Under the pieces are notes generated by a model. The model ran no database searches. It saw only the letters and a program-made list of their open reading frames with translations, and was not told where the DNA came from. Position numbers and translations under genes: made by a program. From Chlorocebus sabaeus (Eukaryota; Chordata; Mammalia; Primates; Cercopithecidae): DNA of 64,000 bases. Positions 45,873 to 57,649 of the stretch are shown here, piece by piece; position 1 is the first letter of the stretch, and every line of letters starts with the position of its first letter. The stretch is from assembly GCF_047675955.1 (NCBI RefSeq), contig NC_132912.1, forward strand, positions 76,718,382-76,782,381, read 5' to 3'.

Positions 45873-46500
45873 GGCCCAGATGTGGTGGCTCATGCCTATA
45901 ATCTCAACACTTTGGGAGGTCAGGGCAGGAGGTGAGCTCAGGAATTTAAGACCAGCATGGTCAACAGAGTGAGACCCCATCTCTACAAAAATAAATAAAT
46001 AAAATTAGCAGCCAGGCGTGGTGGCTCATACCTGTAATCCCAGCACTTTGGGAGGCCGAGGCAAGCAGATCATGAGGTCGGGAGATCAAGACCATCCTGG
46101 GTAACATAGTGAAACCCTTCTCTTACTAAAAATACAAAAAATTAGCCAGCCATGGTGGCGGATGCCTGTAGTCCCAGCCACTCGGGAGGCTGAGGCAGGA
46201 AAATGGTGTGCACCTGAGGGGGTAGAGCTTGCAGTGAGTGGAGATCGTGCCACTGCACTCCAGGCTGGGCGACAGAATGAGACTCTGTTTCAAAAATAAA
46301 TAAATAATTAAAAATAAAAATAAATAAAATTAGCCAGGCCTGGTGGCATGCACCTATGACCCTAGCTATTTGGGAGGCTGAGGCAGGGGAATCACTTGAG
46401 CCTAGGAGGTGGAGGTTGCAGTGAGCCATGATCATGTCACTGCGCTCCAGCCTGGGAGACAGAGCAAGAACCTGTATCAAAAACATAAAATAAAATAAAA
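45873..46500 (+). mobile_element. Old Alu split by a younger Alu
   Basis: The outer Alu (AluJ-like) has its left monomer at 45873-46010 and its right monomer at about 46320-46500. The perfect 14-base TAAAAGCATTTCTG at 45860-45873 and 46501-46514 is its target-site duplication. The split point is the A-rich linker between the monomers, a favoured insertion target. Confidence 0.85.
46011..46315 (+). mobile_element. AluY-like element nested in the old Alu
   Basis: A full dimer (GCCAGGCGTGGTGGCTCATAC to an AAATAAATAATTAAAA-type tail) in the same orientation as its host, with the AluY-like TAGAGCTTGCAGTGAG block. The flanking AAATAAATAAAATTAGC repeats (ending about 46009 and 46333) are the target-site duplication copied from the host linker. 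Confidence 0.85.
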
Positions 46501-46514
46501 TAAAAGCATTTCTG

Positions 46515-47629
46515 ATGGAAAGCACTTTCACCCACGGTTTTTGCATTTCTTCATCTCAAGTAATGACCTCTGGGAGCCATTTCCTGGAGGGAACTGATTT
46601 CATTACATATTTGGTAATTCTGATCAGAAAGTTCTCAGCATTCTTTCCAGCAACAATAAACATTCATAGATGATAATACCCCCAAACCATCTTTTAAATA
46701 TTAAATTAAAATATTGAATACAAATTCACAAATGGAACAGAGCAGCTATTTGAATCTTTGCAGAAATGGTTCCATTGCAGCATTTTCAGGGAGTCCATTC
46801 TGGAACATTTCATTAAGGAAGAGTTGCCCCTAAAATCATGAAATTCAAACCATGAATATCAAATATTCTTTGATGTTTTAGGTTTTCATGATTGAAAAAT
46901 TCTGTGCTTTTTCTGCTACATTAAATAAAAATGAAACAGTAAAATGGTTGAGTGGACGGTGGCATGAAATCTCTTTTAACTCAGCATGAACCCACAGAAA
47001 TGAAGAAATATGAAAAGTTCATCGGTTTTAAAAAGGACTGAACTCATTAATGAGAAAAGAAAAAAAATCTAACTAACTTGAAATTAACCTTTTAGGTCTT
47101 GCAAGATAGAAACACACCTATATGGTCTGCTTTCCAAACTTAGTATTTACCACAGTATTTTTAAAATCAAAGCATGAAAAGTATACCATAGAAAGATGGG
47201 TGGTGCCTTGCTATAGTGCAGCACTTACTAAACAATGGCTGTGTAAAGGCTAAAAAAGCAATTAAGAATGTGCCCTGGAGGCAGCTGATGGAGAATAAAA
47301 GTATAGATGTTTCATGCGATACAAAAAAATAGTTCAATAATCAACTACCAGATGACCTGATATAATTGGAAAAGTGAAGCTAAAGAGATAATCTAAACTG
47401 TGAAGAGCCCTCTAATTTATAATCCAGTGTGTATGGCTGGCCACAGAAAGGAATTGTCCTACATGAACCTACCTTCTCCCTGTCCCCTCAAGGAGATGGT
47501 GGCCACTTCTATTTCAGAAAAATAATTGAAACTCTTTCCTGCACTTCTCATCTGTCTCTGGTCCTCGATGAAGAGAGTTCCTCTTATTCTGAATGAGAAT
47601 GCTTATTGTCAAAAGCACCTAGTAGACAC
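46515..47629. other. Single-copy AT-rich DNA
   Basis: Nothing recognised. Confidence 0.35.
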
Positions 47630-47715
47630 ATCATTCTATTCAACAAGTATGTGTTGGCTCCTCACATCATACCAGGTCCCATGCTAGGTTTTGAGGGTAC
47701 AAGTCAAATAAAACA
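47630..47715 (-). repeat. L2-like 3' tail, antisense
   Basis: TTCAACAAGTATGTGTTGGC, ACCAGGTCCCATGCTAGG and TTTTGAGGGTACAAG fit the antisense L2 3' tail. Confidence 0.5.
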
Positions 47716-48757
47716 CAGTCTTATTTCACAGAGCAGATGAAAATAGAGAACCCAAATTATTGCCTATCAAGAATCCTGCCCTTTTTTGGGAATAGTAACC
47801 TCCCATCAACATCTGGATAATGCCGGTGCTGCCATGTTCATTTATCCCATACCCCCTTGGCATAGTTAACTGATCCAGAGTAGGCACCTCATCCAACCCA
47901 AACCAACCCAGACACTGCCCTGACTTTTCTAACTGGAAGTGGAAAGTCAGTCCCTTTCTGAGAACAGATGTTATCAAGTGCAACGCTCTTGAGTTATCAG
48001 TAAGTAGCCCTCATGTTTTCCACCACACTCGGGAAAGTTCCTGAGAGAAAACAGAAGTAACCACAGTAAAACTGGAAAAAATTAGGCAGAGAGAGAGAGA
48101 GAGAGAAATATGCTTTTATGAAACCTCAGTATTTTTTAGATGTCAGATGTGCGTGTGTGTGTATGTGTGTGTGTGTGCATGCACTTGTGTATGTATGAAG
48201 AGAGTCTGGAAGAACAGAATAGTAAAAATAGGCTTGGGGTAGGACATGAAAGTCCTTATAAGGTAGGCTAGGACTTGCTTCATCCTAATGAAAAGTGAAG
48301 GGGCTCATAGAAAGATTTCAGTCACAGAGTCCTAAATCTCTTCATTACAAACTGTCCAAGATTTAGCTCTAGAATAAAATCGCCTAAGGCTAAACAAGTG
48401 GTGCTTGGTGGTCCCTTTCTTTCTCCCCTGCCACACCCACCCTTGGTATTGAGATCCCTTTTATAGCCTGGCTCTGGAATAGATACAAACTCTTCCTTAC
48501 ACCCTAAGTGAGCCTTTGAAGATAACTAACTTTATTCTAAGGTATAATAAAAGGGAATTCAACATGAAGAATGTTGAAAGACTGGAATCATGGTCTGTTG
48601 GGCATGTCACTTTCAGGTTTCAAATACTTCCCTAGAAGATTTGACCCTGGGTCTCACAGGTGCTGTTCTACCACATACACTATCTGAGATACCTGCCTTG
48701 GAGACCAAAGAAGTGTCATGTAGCTCCACTTCTTGGCTTAGCGAAAAAAAAAAAAAA
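47716..48757. other. Unassigned DNA with two microsatellites
   Basis: A (GA)n run lies at about 48087-48106 and a (TG)n-rich tract at about 48149-48190. The 47760-47960 stretch resembles an unnamed old repeat (GTTAACTGATCCAGAGTAGG). No gene is supported. Confidence 0.35.
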
Positions 48758-49053
48758 GGCCAGGCATAGTGGCTGTGGCTGTAATCCCAGCAGTTTGGGA
48801 GGCCAAGGCGGGCAGATCACAAGGTCAGGAGTTCAAGAGCAGCCTGGCCAACATAGTGAAACCCCATCTCTACTAAAAATACAAAAATTAGCCAGGCGTG
48901 GTGGCATGCGCCTGTAGTCCCAGCTACTCAGTAGGCTGAGGCAGGAGAATCACTTGAACCCGGGAGGCAGAGGTTATGGTCAGCCGTGATCACAATACTG
49001 CACTCCAGCCTGGGGAACAGAGTGAGACTGCATCTCAAAAAAAAAAAAAAAAA
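48758..49053 (+). mobile_element. AluS-like, sense
   Basis: A complete dimer from GGCCAGGCATAGTGGCTG to a poly-A at 49037-49053. It is preceded by a second A run (48744-48757), so it appears to have inserted in, or duplicated, an A-rich site. Confidence 0.9.
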
Positions 49054-49329
49054 TTCAACCCACCACTCTTGCCAGTCTTCAACATCTTCGTGGGCAAGAA
49101 CAAGTGAGCCACATTTCCACTGTGCCACCCACTAAGGCATTCCATCTTTGTTTGATTCTAATTTGAGAGTTACATTTCTTCCTTGTGTAACTGATATCAG
49201 TAAGACACTAGCCTTCAACATAAAGTGGGAGTATTTTAATCCACATATGGAGAGAGTGTAATTACTGTTGTATGTATTTAATAAAAACTATTCATATAGA
49301 ATAACAGAATCTTAGTTCTTACCAGCGAA

Positions 49330-51140
49330 GGAAACTTTAGGTGTAAACTGATAAAGACCTAATCTCATGATGACAAGGAGCGAATCTCATGAATGATGAG
49401 GATGAATAAGAAATACATTTGAGACATATCTAAGGGATATAATTAACAGAACTTGGTGATGAATGAAATGAAGAAGAGAAAGCAGTCAGAATGATTCTCA
49501 AATGTTTGGCTTAAAAAAACTAGATGGTCTCAAACTCCTGACCTCAGGTGATCTGACCACCTCAGCCTGGCAAAGTGCTGGGATTACAGGCGTGAGCCAC
49601 CTGGCCAACATGGTGAAACCCCGTCTCTTCTAAAAATACAAAAATTAGCCACACATGATGATGGGTGCCTGTAATCCCAGCTACTCAGGAGGCCGAGGCA
49701 GGAGAAGTGCTTGAACCCGGGAGGCAGAAGTTGCAATGAACCGAGATCGCACCACTGCACTCTAGCCTGGGCAACAGAGCGAGACTCTTCCTCAAAATAA
49801 AATAAAAACCTGGATGGATAATAGACCCATTAGCCAAGAGAAGAGAAAGAAGAAGCAAGGAAACTTGAAGGAAAAAATGATGAATTCAATTTTGGATGTG
49901 TTTTATTCAAGCCTACTACTTTACTAGGTAGTTGGAATATGAATTATGAATGAGAGCTAGAGCAATAAAGTCAATCCAATAAAGATTACCAGGAACACAA
50001 AAGTAGTTCAACAATGTTAGGTGTATTCAACTTGCTGTAACAAGAAAGAACACACACCATGAGAAATCTTGGGGCATCTAGATCAGAGGTATAGGAAGAA
50101 ACTCTGCAGGGTTAGGGCTTGCTCTTGGTGATTTTTAAAAGAGACTAGGAGAAATGGGGATCTTCACTGGAATTGAAAGCTGTCGTGAAGTGAAGGCAGT
50201 AATATACTGGGTATACCAGTAGTCTTTGTTCAGAAGGCAGAAGAAATGGAGAGGAGCTTAAGAGTCATTGCTAAAAAAGCAATAATCACTCCAAAGAAAG
50301 TGGTTATTAAAGCATTTTACAGCTGCAATGAGACCTTAGGAGAAATAGTGTTTTCTGTTAATTTTGCAGTTAGCTCAATATATGTACCTGTTATCATATA
50401 TAAACTCTCTCAGTCTTGGGTATATATTTGCTTTTCTAGACATTTAGCTGTCATCAGCTTATGACTGGTCAATTGTGGAAGGTTAGGTGTGCAACTAAGG
50501 GTAAGACTCTTTGGCCTACCTTACTCTCATTGATCCACAACCGTAGTCTTTCATAGGGCAATCGCTTGCCAAAGTGCTTGCAAACATGGCTGTAACCTAT
50601 CTACCTACTCACCCACCATCTTCTTTTTTCCCATTCAGGAAGCCATTCCTATATAAAAATTCTGGGGCTGACATGAAATGAGGATTAAAAACATAGAACC
50701 TGAGAATACCCTAAAGAGATGGAAATAGAAGTAAAAGATAAAAGTATGTAGTGTTGTGAATACAGAGGGAGAACACCTTAAGAAGGAGGGAGCAGCCAAC
50801 AAAACCAGATGCTGCAGAAATAAAAATCAGAAAATATCTACTGAACGAATCAGGTAGGAAATCATCTGCATAGCGGAGACACAAGCTAGATTTCTATGGA
50901 AAGTGAAGAAAAGAAGACTGCAAATGTAGACCACACTCTTAAGTGTGATGCGGTGATACAAAGGAGAAACAACAGTAGTTACCATGGACACAAAGGCAGG
51001 AAAAAGTCTTTGTACATATCTTCAGACAAAGGAGAGTTGAATATTTTTATATGTTGAGTAGAAAAAGAGCTAATAGAGAAGGAGAAAGTGAAGATCCAGC
51101 GACGACAGAACAATGAATGATGCAGTTTCTAGAGGCAATG
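49330..51140 (+). repeat. Ancient dispersed repeat (family not named), interrupted by an Alu
   Basis: The order of blocks matches a common old mammalian repeat I know by sequence but cannot name: AACAGAACTTGGTGATGAATG (49447), AGTCAGAATGATTCTCAAATG (49485), after the Alu ATGATGAATTCAATTTTGGA (49878), GGAGCAGCCAACAAAACCAG (50789), AGAGAAGGAGAAAGTGAAG (51076). It is purine-rich on the plus strand. It is not coding; a 72-codon frame at 50246 has no support. Confidence 0.4.
49528..49803 (+). mobile_element. Alu with inverted 5' end
   Basis: The first about 80 bases (49528-49602) are antisense Alu (TCTCAAACTCCTGACCTCAG to GCGTGAGCCACC), i.e. consensus positions about 9-88 reversed. From 49603 the element continues in sense orientation (TGGCCAACATGGTGAAACCC) to its A-rich end. 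The flanks AAAAACTAGATGG and AAAAACCTGGATGG look like one target-site duplication around the whole, so this appears to be a single insertion with a 5' inversion. Confidence 0.75.
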
Positions 51141-51699
51141 GGAGGAAGAGAAAAGTGTGAGGGTGGAGGGCACATATCTGTTGATTCCAAATGGAAGGAG
51201 GTACAACATCATATGGTTCCGGGCAGGTGGGAGGGCAGGAACAACTTGAAAGGGTTTCCGCTGGTAACCTCTATTTCCCAGTGGAAGAACAGGCCAGGTT
51301 ATCTGCTGACAGTGAGGAACTTGGGTTTAAAATACACAGGGAAATAAGATTATCAACACTTTATACGTATTTTAATAGTAATAATAGTTACTGTACAGTT
51401 TATCTTATTTATTGTTACAACCTTTTTTCAATAACAATGTCTTCCCCAAGATGCAAAAAGAAATTAATTTTGTTTTGTAGAAAACATGCCTGTCATGAAT
51501 AATTTTTAAAATTATTTTGTATCTTATATGTGTATATACAAAAAAGGGGAAATTTTGAAAAATACAAAAATCAAGTCAGCAGGGGTTATTGTAGAGGGTG
51601 GAATTAGAAGATATTCTCCCTTGTAATTTTGTGCATTTAAGTTTCATTTAAATTTCTTTTTATAACAACTATCATGATTTTTTCTAACCTGAAAAAACA
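51141..51699. other. Single-copy AT-rich DNA
   Basis: No repeat is recognised. The 103-codon plus frame (51191-51502) overlaps the end of the preceding ancient repeat and AT-rich DNA and is probably chance. Confidence 0.35.
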
Positions 51700-52475
51700 G
51701 AGACCATTCTAATTTGAAGGAAAAAAATTAACTTTTTCAGTGTTTGGTGCCTTGATTCAAAGTTAAATGCCTGCATGATTTTATGACTCAGAATTGGGGG
51801 TTCCTAACCTTCCCAGGTCACAAGATGCCCTCAGAGATTAAGGGGGAAAAGTATAAAGAGGAAAGCATTCACTGGCTGATGACAAAGACTGTCTCCTTCA
51901 CCAAACTTCAATCAGGCTCCCCTGGGTCCTCTTCTCAACTAGGCCTTAACTTTGAACCTGATCCTGTCCTTGCCAGGCCTGCATTGCCCAGTCTTAGCAA
52001 GAATACTGCTAAGTTTCTTTAGAGAGACTCTCCCATTCTTGATATGTGATCACCCTGGCCTGCCTTCAGCAAGAATTCTGTTAAGTCAGTTAACCAAATA
52101 TCTATTCCCCTACCCTTAAAAATTACTCCCAGTAATTTTTCAGCCACTGACTCCCTCATTCTGCTCATTGGCTATAAATCCACACTTGTTTTTTGTTGTT
52201 TTGTTTTGGTTTGTTTTGTTTGTAGAGATGGGGTTTTGCCACATTGCCCAAGCTAGTCTCAAACTCCTGGGTTCAAGTGATCCGCCTGCCTTCACCTCCC
52301 AAAGTGCTAGGATTACAGGCATGAGCCACGATACCCAGCCCCCACTTATCTTTATTGTATTTTATTCATATAGAGTTGAGATTGATCTCTCTCCCCTATT
52401 GCAACAGAGTCAACTCCCATTCCAATAGTCTTCAACAAAGTCTTCCTCACCTTATTAACAAGTGACAGAATTTTT
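51700..52475 (+). repeat. LTR-like element (ERV1 type suspected) with TATA box, split by an Alu monomer
   Basis: AAGTCAGTTAACCAAATATC, CCTTAAAAATTACTCCCAG, TTTTCAGCCACTGACTCCC, GGCTATAAATCC (TATAAA at 52173-52178) and, after the Alu monomer, GTTGAGATTGATCTCTCTCC, CCTATTGCAACAGAGTC and CAACAAAGTCTTCCTCACC follow an LTR that I recall as an ERV1/MER4-like solo LTR. Exact borders are uncertain. It carries no viral gene. Confidence 0.45.
52188..52341 (-). mobile_element. Alu left monomer (FLAM-like), antisense
   Basis: A single monomer only, from a T-rich TTTGTTTTGTTTGTAGAGATGG to GCCACGATACCCAGCC. It lies about ten bases past the TATAAA of the surrounding LTR. The flanks CCACACTTG and CCCACTTAT may be the target-site duplication. 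Confidence 0.7.
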
Positions 52476-53862
52476 TTTCTTTAACACTGATACAGTAGCT
52501 TTGTGGCACTATCAGCATCCCAGCCTCATATCTCTCTTCTCCATCATCATTACTACTTGTCTTCTAGCCTCACAGTCCCAGCATGGTTTGCACCATGGCT
52601 GCAAGATGGCCATTACAAATCCAACCACCACAACTCAATTTCAGATAGAAAAGGGGAAAGGCAAGAGGGGCTTGCAGGCTAAGTTAGCCTCCTTTTAAAG
52701 GTACTTTCCATGAAGCTCCCATTCAGTGACTTTAGCCTATATCCATTGGCTGGAATTAGTCACATGTCCACACATCTGCAAAGAAGGCTCGGTAATGCAG
52801 TTTTAGTTGGCATATTGCCTTCCCCATCAAAGAGATATTGCCAGTAAGGACAATGAGGAGGCTGTTATTGAGTAGAAGACCAGCTTCTGCTACTGAATAA
52901 TAAAGAATCTTTGAGTACACCTTATAGATAAATTATTTAGCTTTTCCCATAACTGAATTGGTGTTTCTCAGATTTCCCACCCATGCTCTAGACCATACAA
53001 CCTTCACACTCCAGGTGATAGTTTGAAGCTGGAAGCATACCAGAAGGTCTCAGGACCCCAAGCCCTGTCTCCAGCAGTTCCCCTCCCCCGCTCACACGCA
53101 GGAGCACCTCTCTGACTCAAGTGTAACTTGGCTTGCCCTCCTGGCTCTTCCCCAAGGCTGTACTGCACAAACTCCTGCTCCTGCTTTGCCACCTGGTTTA
53201 CTTCCCTTTTTTTTCCCCAACTTCCAGCTACATTTTTTTAAATTATCTCCTTCAGGAGTGACTGGAAATTTATATGAATACTGGTTACAGCTTATATAAA
53301 ATAGGAACTGAAAGTCTCACAGTTTCAGAACAACTTTATGGAAATGAACAAATGTTTCATAAGGGGAATATTACTGTAAATGCAACACAGGGATTCAAAC
53401 ACAGATAGAGACAAGATATAGGAAGGAATAGAGAGGCAGAGAAAAAAAAGAAAGAGTCTGTCCCTTTCTCTAAGCCTTTCTGAAAGATCCTTATCCAACA
53501 CATACAATGTAGATAGACTTATGGGGAAAAAGTAGAAGCACGATGCTCTCAGAGGTTTTCTTTTTCTTGTTAGATTGTTGGTTTCTTAGGAAGAGCTAGC
53601 ATGCCACTTGTATATTCCAGTAAGGACCTAGAATTCTGGTGGAAATTTGGTACGTCCTAAGTGATGATCCTTCCTGATATAAATGATACATGTTGACATA
53701 CTAACATGGGAGCTGGACAGCATACCCAGTGGCATAAATAAAGCCAACCCTTTCCACTGGGCAAGCTACAATATAGAAGAGAGGAATTTTTAGGAGGAAA
53801 AAAAAGACCTGAACAGACATTATGGCAGCTCTATGAATGTTCACCATCACCACATGGAGGGT
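52476..53862. other. Unassigned DNA
   Basis: The 52550-52800 stretch (TATATCCATTGGCTGGAATTAG, CACATGTCCACACATCTGC) resembles an ancient repeat I cannot name. The rest appears single-copy. Short frames (for example 53004-53192 minus) are unsupported. Confidence 0.3.
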
Positions 53863-54158
53863 TTGTTTGTGGAGACAGAATTTTGTTCTGTTGCCCAGGC
53901 TGGAGTGCGATGGCACAATCTCAACTCACTGCAACCTCTGCCTCCCAGGTTCAAATGATTTCCATGCCTCAGCCTCCTGAGTAGCTGGGATTACAGGCAC
54001 CCACCACCACGCCTGGCTAATTTTTGTATTTTTAGAAGAGATGGGGTTTCACCATGTTGGCCAGGCCAGTCTCAAACTCCTGACCTCAAGTGATCTACCC
54101 GCCTCAGCCCTCCAAGGTGCTGAGATTGCAGGCGTGAGCAATCTCAGTGTGCCTGGCC
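53863..54158 (-). mobile_element. Alu (AluS-like), antisense
   Basis: A full reverse dimer from GGAGACAGAATTTTGTTCTG to GTGCCTGGCC. Near its 5' end it has a nine-base insertion (AATCTCAGT) between GTGAGC and GTGCCTGG. Confidence 0.85.
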
Positions 54159-54823
54159 GCACACTTCAATGTGTGGAGAAACTGAGCCTTACAGAGTCTA
54201 AACAATTTACCCAAGTTCACACACAATCTATTTGGCCTTCAGGCTTTGTTATGTCGCCAACTATACTAGTGAAAAACTTAAAAGAAGGATTAACATGGCT
54301 CTCTTAATTTAGGTATTTTCTCTGTCCCAGAAAAATTTGCATTAAGTGAAAATTTGAATTATAAAACCTATCTTCGGCATGATCTTACAATAGAAAATTG
54401 AAGCTGTATTCAATACTAAACCATGATTTTTAAAAAACACTTTTTTAAAACATAAAATTGTCCTTGAGACAGAAACTCCTATATACCTCTCCACTCCTAT
54501 ATGCAGAGTTCTCAGATTACTTAAGAAAGACTAAAAAGTTTCATTATTAACGGGCACTACCTCGAGTACACTTCCAGTGAGCATTCATCAGGACAGCATT
54601 AGAATGAGGGTTTTAAAATGCTCCAGAAAGAGAACGGGAGAGGTGCAATTCCTCAGAGGCTGCTTGATAAGGTGCTTTCTGAATTTCACACGGTGAAGTT
54701 GACAAGCAAACAAACCTCAAGGGGTCCAAGCCATCCCAACACTGGGAGTTTACTTGCAAATGATTGTTTCTCCCTGAGTGCCCTGTCTGGACTGCCCTCT
54801 GATCCTCCAAGCCTCTGGGGTTC
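54159..54823. other. Single-copy DNA
   Basis: Nothing recognised. Open frames of 65-84 codons on both strands near 54613-54872 overlap the following LTR and are unsupported. Confidence 0.35.
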
Positions 54824-55030
54824 TGCTATAGTTTGGATATTTGTTCCCTCCAAATCTCAGGTTGAAATTTGATCCACAATGTTGGAAGTGAGGCCTGGCG
54901 GGAGGTGTTTGGGTCGTGCAGACAGATCCCTCCTGAATAGCTTGGTGCCATTCCCACGGTAATTAATGAGTTCTCATTCCATTAGATCCACAAGAGCTGA
55001 TTGTTTAAAAGAGCCTGGCACCTCCCTCGC

Positions 55031-55061
<31 letters not shown>

Positions 55062-55260
55062 GCTTTCTCTCTCACCACATGATGTCTGCTCCCTTCATCT
55101 TCTGCCATGAGTGGAAGCGGCCTGAGTTCCTTCTCAGATGCAGATGCTAGTACTATGCTGCTTCTACAGCCTGTAGCACCATGGGTCAAATAAACTTCTT
55201 TTCTTTACAAATTGCCCAGCCACAGACATTCCTTGATGGCAATGCAAGCGGACTAAGGCA
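54824..55260 (+). repeat. Solo MaLR LTR (MST/MLT1-type) with a (CT)n tract
   Basis: TGCTATAGTTTGGATATTTG to GGACTAAGGCA. Marks are GGAGGTGTTTGGGTCGTGC, GAATAGCTTGGTGCCATTCC, GATTGTTTAAAAGAGCCTGG and CAAATAAACTTCTTTTC. A CT microsatellite (about 55034-55075) has grown inside. GTTC flanks both ends. Confidence 0.8.
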
Positions 55261-55689
55261 GTTCTACCCACACCCTTCAGTCAGCTATCCATTAGGTGCA
55301 CTGTCCCTTTTTCAGGGCTATTTCTCAGAGATTGCCAGAGTCAGCTGTGACCTTCGCACTGGGGAATGCTCCCTCAGCTCTCACCTAGTCCCTTCATCTG
55401 GGTCTGAAGCCTCGTAGGGCAAAGGATCATGGAGCTTCCCTTAGCACAGAAGTAGGATTCCTGGTTCTCTCTCATCCACAGATTTCAATCTCCCAACTTG
55501 TGATTTCCCAATCATTCTTGGTATCACAATAGCCTCTGAGATGACTTACTGTATTAGATAGCAACTCAGCTATAACAAAGATCCAAAGCAAAGGGCATTC
55601 GGGGGGAAAAAGTGCAGAGTGAAAAAGCCTGGGACTGGTATGACAGCTCCCTAGCTCCCTAGTGGTTAGTGGAGCCAGCCTAGACTGTA
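55261..55689. other. Single-copy DNA
   Basis: Nothing recognised. Confidence 0.35.
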
Positions 55690-55945
55690 ATTATGAAAAT
55701 AACAATAATGAATACTTATTTAGCATATACTATGTGCCAGGCACTGTTTTAAACACTTTACATATTTCATCTTAGTTAACTCTCTCAATCTCCCCCTGAG
55801 GTAGGTATTATTACTGTCCCTATTTAACAGATATGGAAACCGAGGCTCAGAATGTTTAAGGAACTTGACGGCAAAAAGAGGTGTCAGAATTTGAACCTAG
55901 ACCAAGGTCTTAACCTGGATTACACTGCTTCTACAATGAATTGCT
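55690..55945 (-). repeat. MIR, antisense, near full length
   Basis: ATACTATGTGCCAGGCACTG, TTTAAACACTTTACATATTTC, CCCCTGAGGTAGGTATTATT, ATATGGAAACCGAGGCTCAG and TGTCAGAATTTGAACC lie in the expected order. This is the best MIR in the window. Confidence 0.85.
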
Positions 55946-56015
55946 CCTTGAGTTAAGATCTTTATAAAGGTCATGATTCCCTAAACATAATCAAAACAAA
56001 ATATTTAAAAATATT

Positions 56016-56293
56016 GGCCAGGCACGGTGGCTCATGCCTGTAATCCCAGCACTTTGGGAGGCAAAGGTGGGGGGATCACCTGAGGTCAGGAGACCAGCCT
56101 CACCAATATGGTGAAACCCCATCTCTACTAAAAATACAAAAATTAGCAGGGCATGGTGGCAGGCGCTTGTAATCCCAGCTACTCAGGAGGCTAAGACAGG
56201 AGAATAGTTTGAACCCAGAAGACAGAGGTTGTAGTGAGCCGAGATGATGCCACTGCAATTCAGCCTGGATGACAGAGTGAGACTTCATCTCAA

Positions 56294-56327
<34 letters not shown>
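56016..56327 (+). mobile_element. Alu (AluS-like), sense, with A/(AT)n tail
   Basis: GGCCAGGCACGGTGGCTCATG to a poly-A followed by (AT)n (56311-56326). A short deletion removes the usual GTTCGAGACC-type segment near 56090 (GGTCAGGAGACCAGCC). Confidence 0.9.
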
Positions 56328-57274
56328 GTACTAGAAAATCTAGATTCCACAATTGTTAGTAATTTGCCAGGTTTCTTTTTTTCTGTTACATATATATATG
56401 TTGTTTTTACTGAACCATTTAGAGACATCATGACTCTGCCCATCATGCCTAAAAACTTCAGCCTACATCTCTTAAAAGAAAAAACATTCTCCTACATAAC
56501 CACAATACCATATTATGTCCAAGAAAAGTAACAATAATTATTGAATAGCATTCATAATTACCCAAAGATCATTTTATAGCTTTTGTTGAAACAAAACATT
56601 TTTGTTAAAATGAAGATGTAATCAAAGTTCATGCAGTGCCATTCTGTCTCTAATCTTTTTTAATTTCTTTTTTAAGACATTGACTTTTTGGTGGAAAAAA
56701 CCCAGACTCACTGTCTTATAGAATGTTCTATATTCTGAATGTGAACACTTTCTAGCAATACTGTTGAACTCATTTTATATCATCTTTTTTTCTGTAAATT
56801 AGAAGTTAGGTCAGGACTAGAAGCATGGTTAGATTCTAGTTAAACCTTTTTTATTAAAATATTGCATGCATATTGGTGTATACTTTGTATTTTATCACAT
56901 CAGGAGAAATATATCAGATTTTCCTGTTCTTTGTGATGAGAATTTTGATCACTCAGTAAAGATGGAGACCACAAGATGCTTCCATTTTAAAAGTACATTT
57001 TTCCCTTAGCAGTGAGTACGAATGTGGGTTGAGACCTTTGTATTATGCGAATATCCTGTTTGACAAGCTTTTCCACTTAAAGGTTTTAGCATCCATTGAT
57101 GATTCTTGACACTAAAAAAGTATGTTTTAAGGCTGCAAAACAGTGACTTTCTATTTGTACTCATGTCAAATGTATGAGCTGGCACTCTCCCTTAAAGGAG
57201 AGCTTTCCCTCCGTAGCTGAAAGAATTCTTGGTCCTCCTAAAAAGGCAGGGCAAATACTTAATATTTCCCCTAT
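56328..57274. other. Single-copy AT-rich DNA
   Basis: Nothing recognised in about 950 bases. Confidence 0.35.
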
Positions 57275-57649
57275 TGATATGGTTTGGCTGTGCCCCACCC
57301 AAATCTCCTCTTGAATTGTAATCCTCACAATCCCCATGTGTCATGGAGGGACCTGGTGGGAAGTGGCTGGATCATGGAGGCAGTTTCCCCCATGCTGTTC
57401 TTGCGATAGTGAGTTCATTCTCACGAGATCTGATGGTTTTATAAATGTCTGGCATTTCCCCTGCTTGCACTCACTTCTTCCTGCCCCCTGTGAACAAAGT
57501 ACCTGCTTCTGCTTCACCTTCCACCATAATTGTAAGTTTCCTGAGGTTTCCTCAGCCATGAGGAACTGTGAGTCAATTAAACCTCTTTTCTTTATAAATT
57601 ACCCAGTCTCAGGTATTTCTTTATAGCAGGGTGAGAATGGACTAATACA
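57275..57649 (+). repeat. Solo MaLR LTR (THE1/MST type)
   Basis: TGATATGGTTTGGCTGTGCC to GGACTAATACA. Marks are GGAAGTGGCTGGATCATGG, CTCACGAGATCTGATGG and AATTAAACCTCTTTTC. The two open frames inside (57336-57626 plus, 57341-57559 minus) are LTR sequence. Confidence 0.85.

Noticed and set aside
46142..46546. 134-codon minus-strand open frame
   Set aside because: It is antisense Alu sequence (typical SHSVAQPGVQWHDLHSLQ translation).
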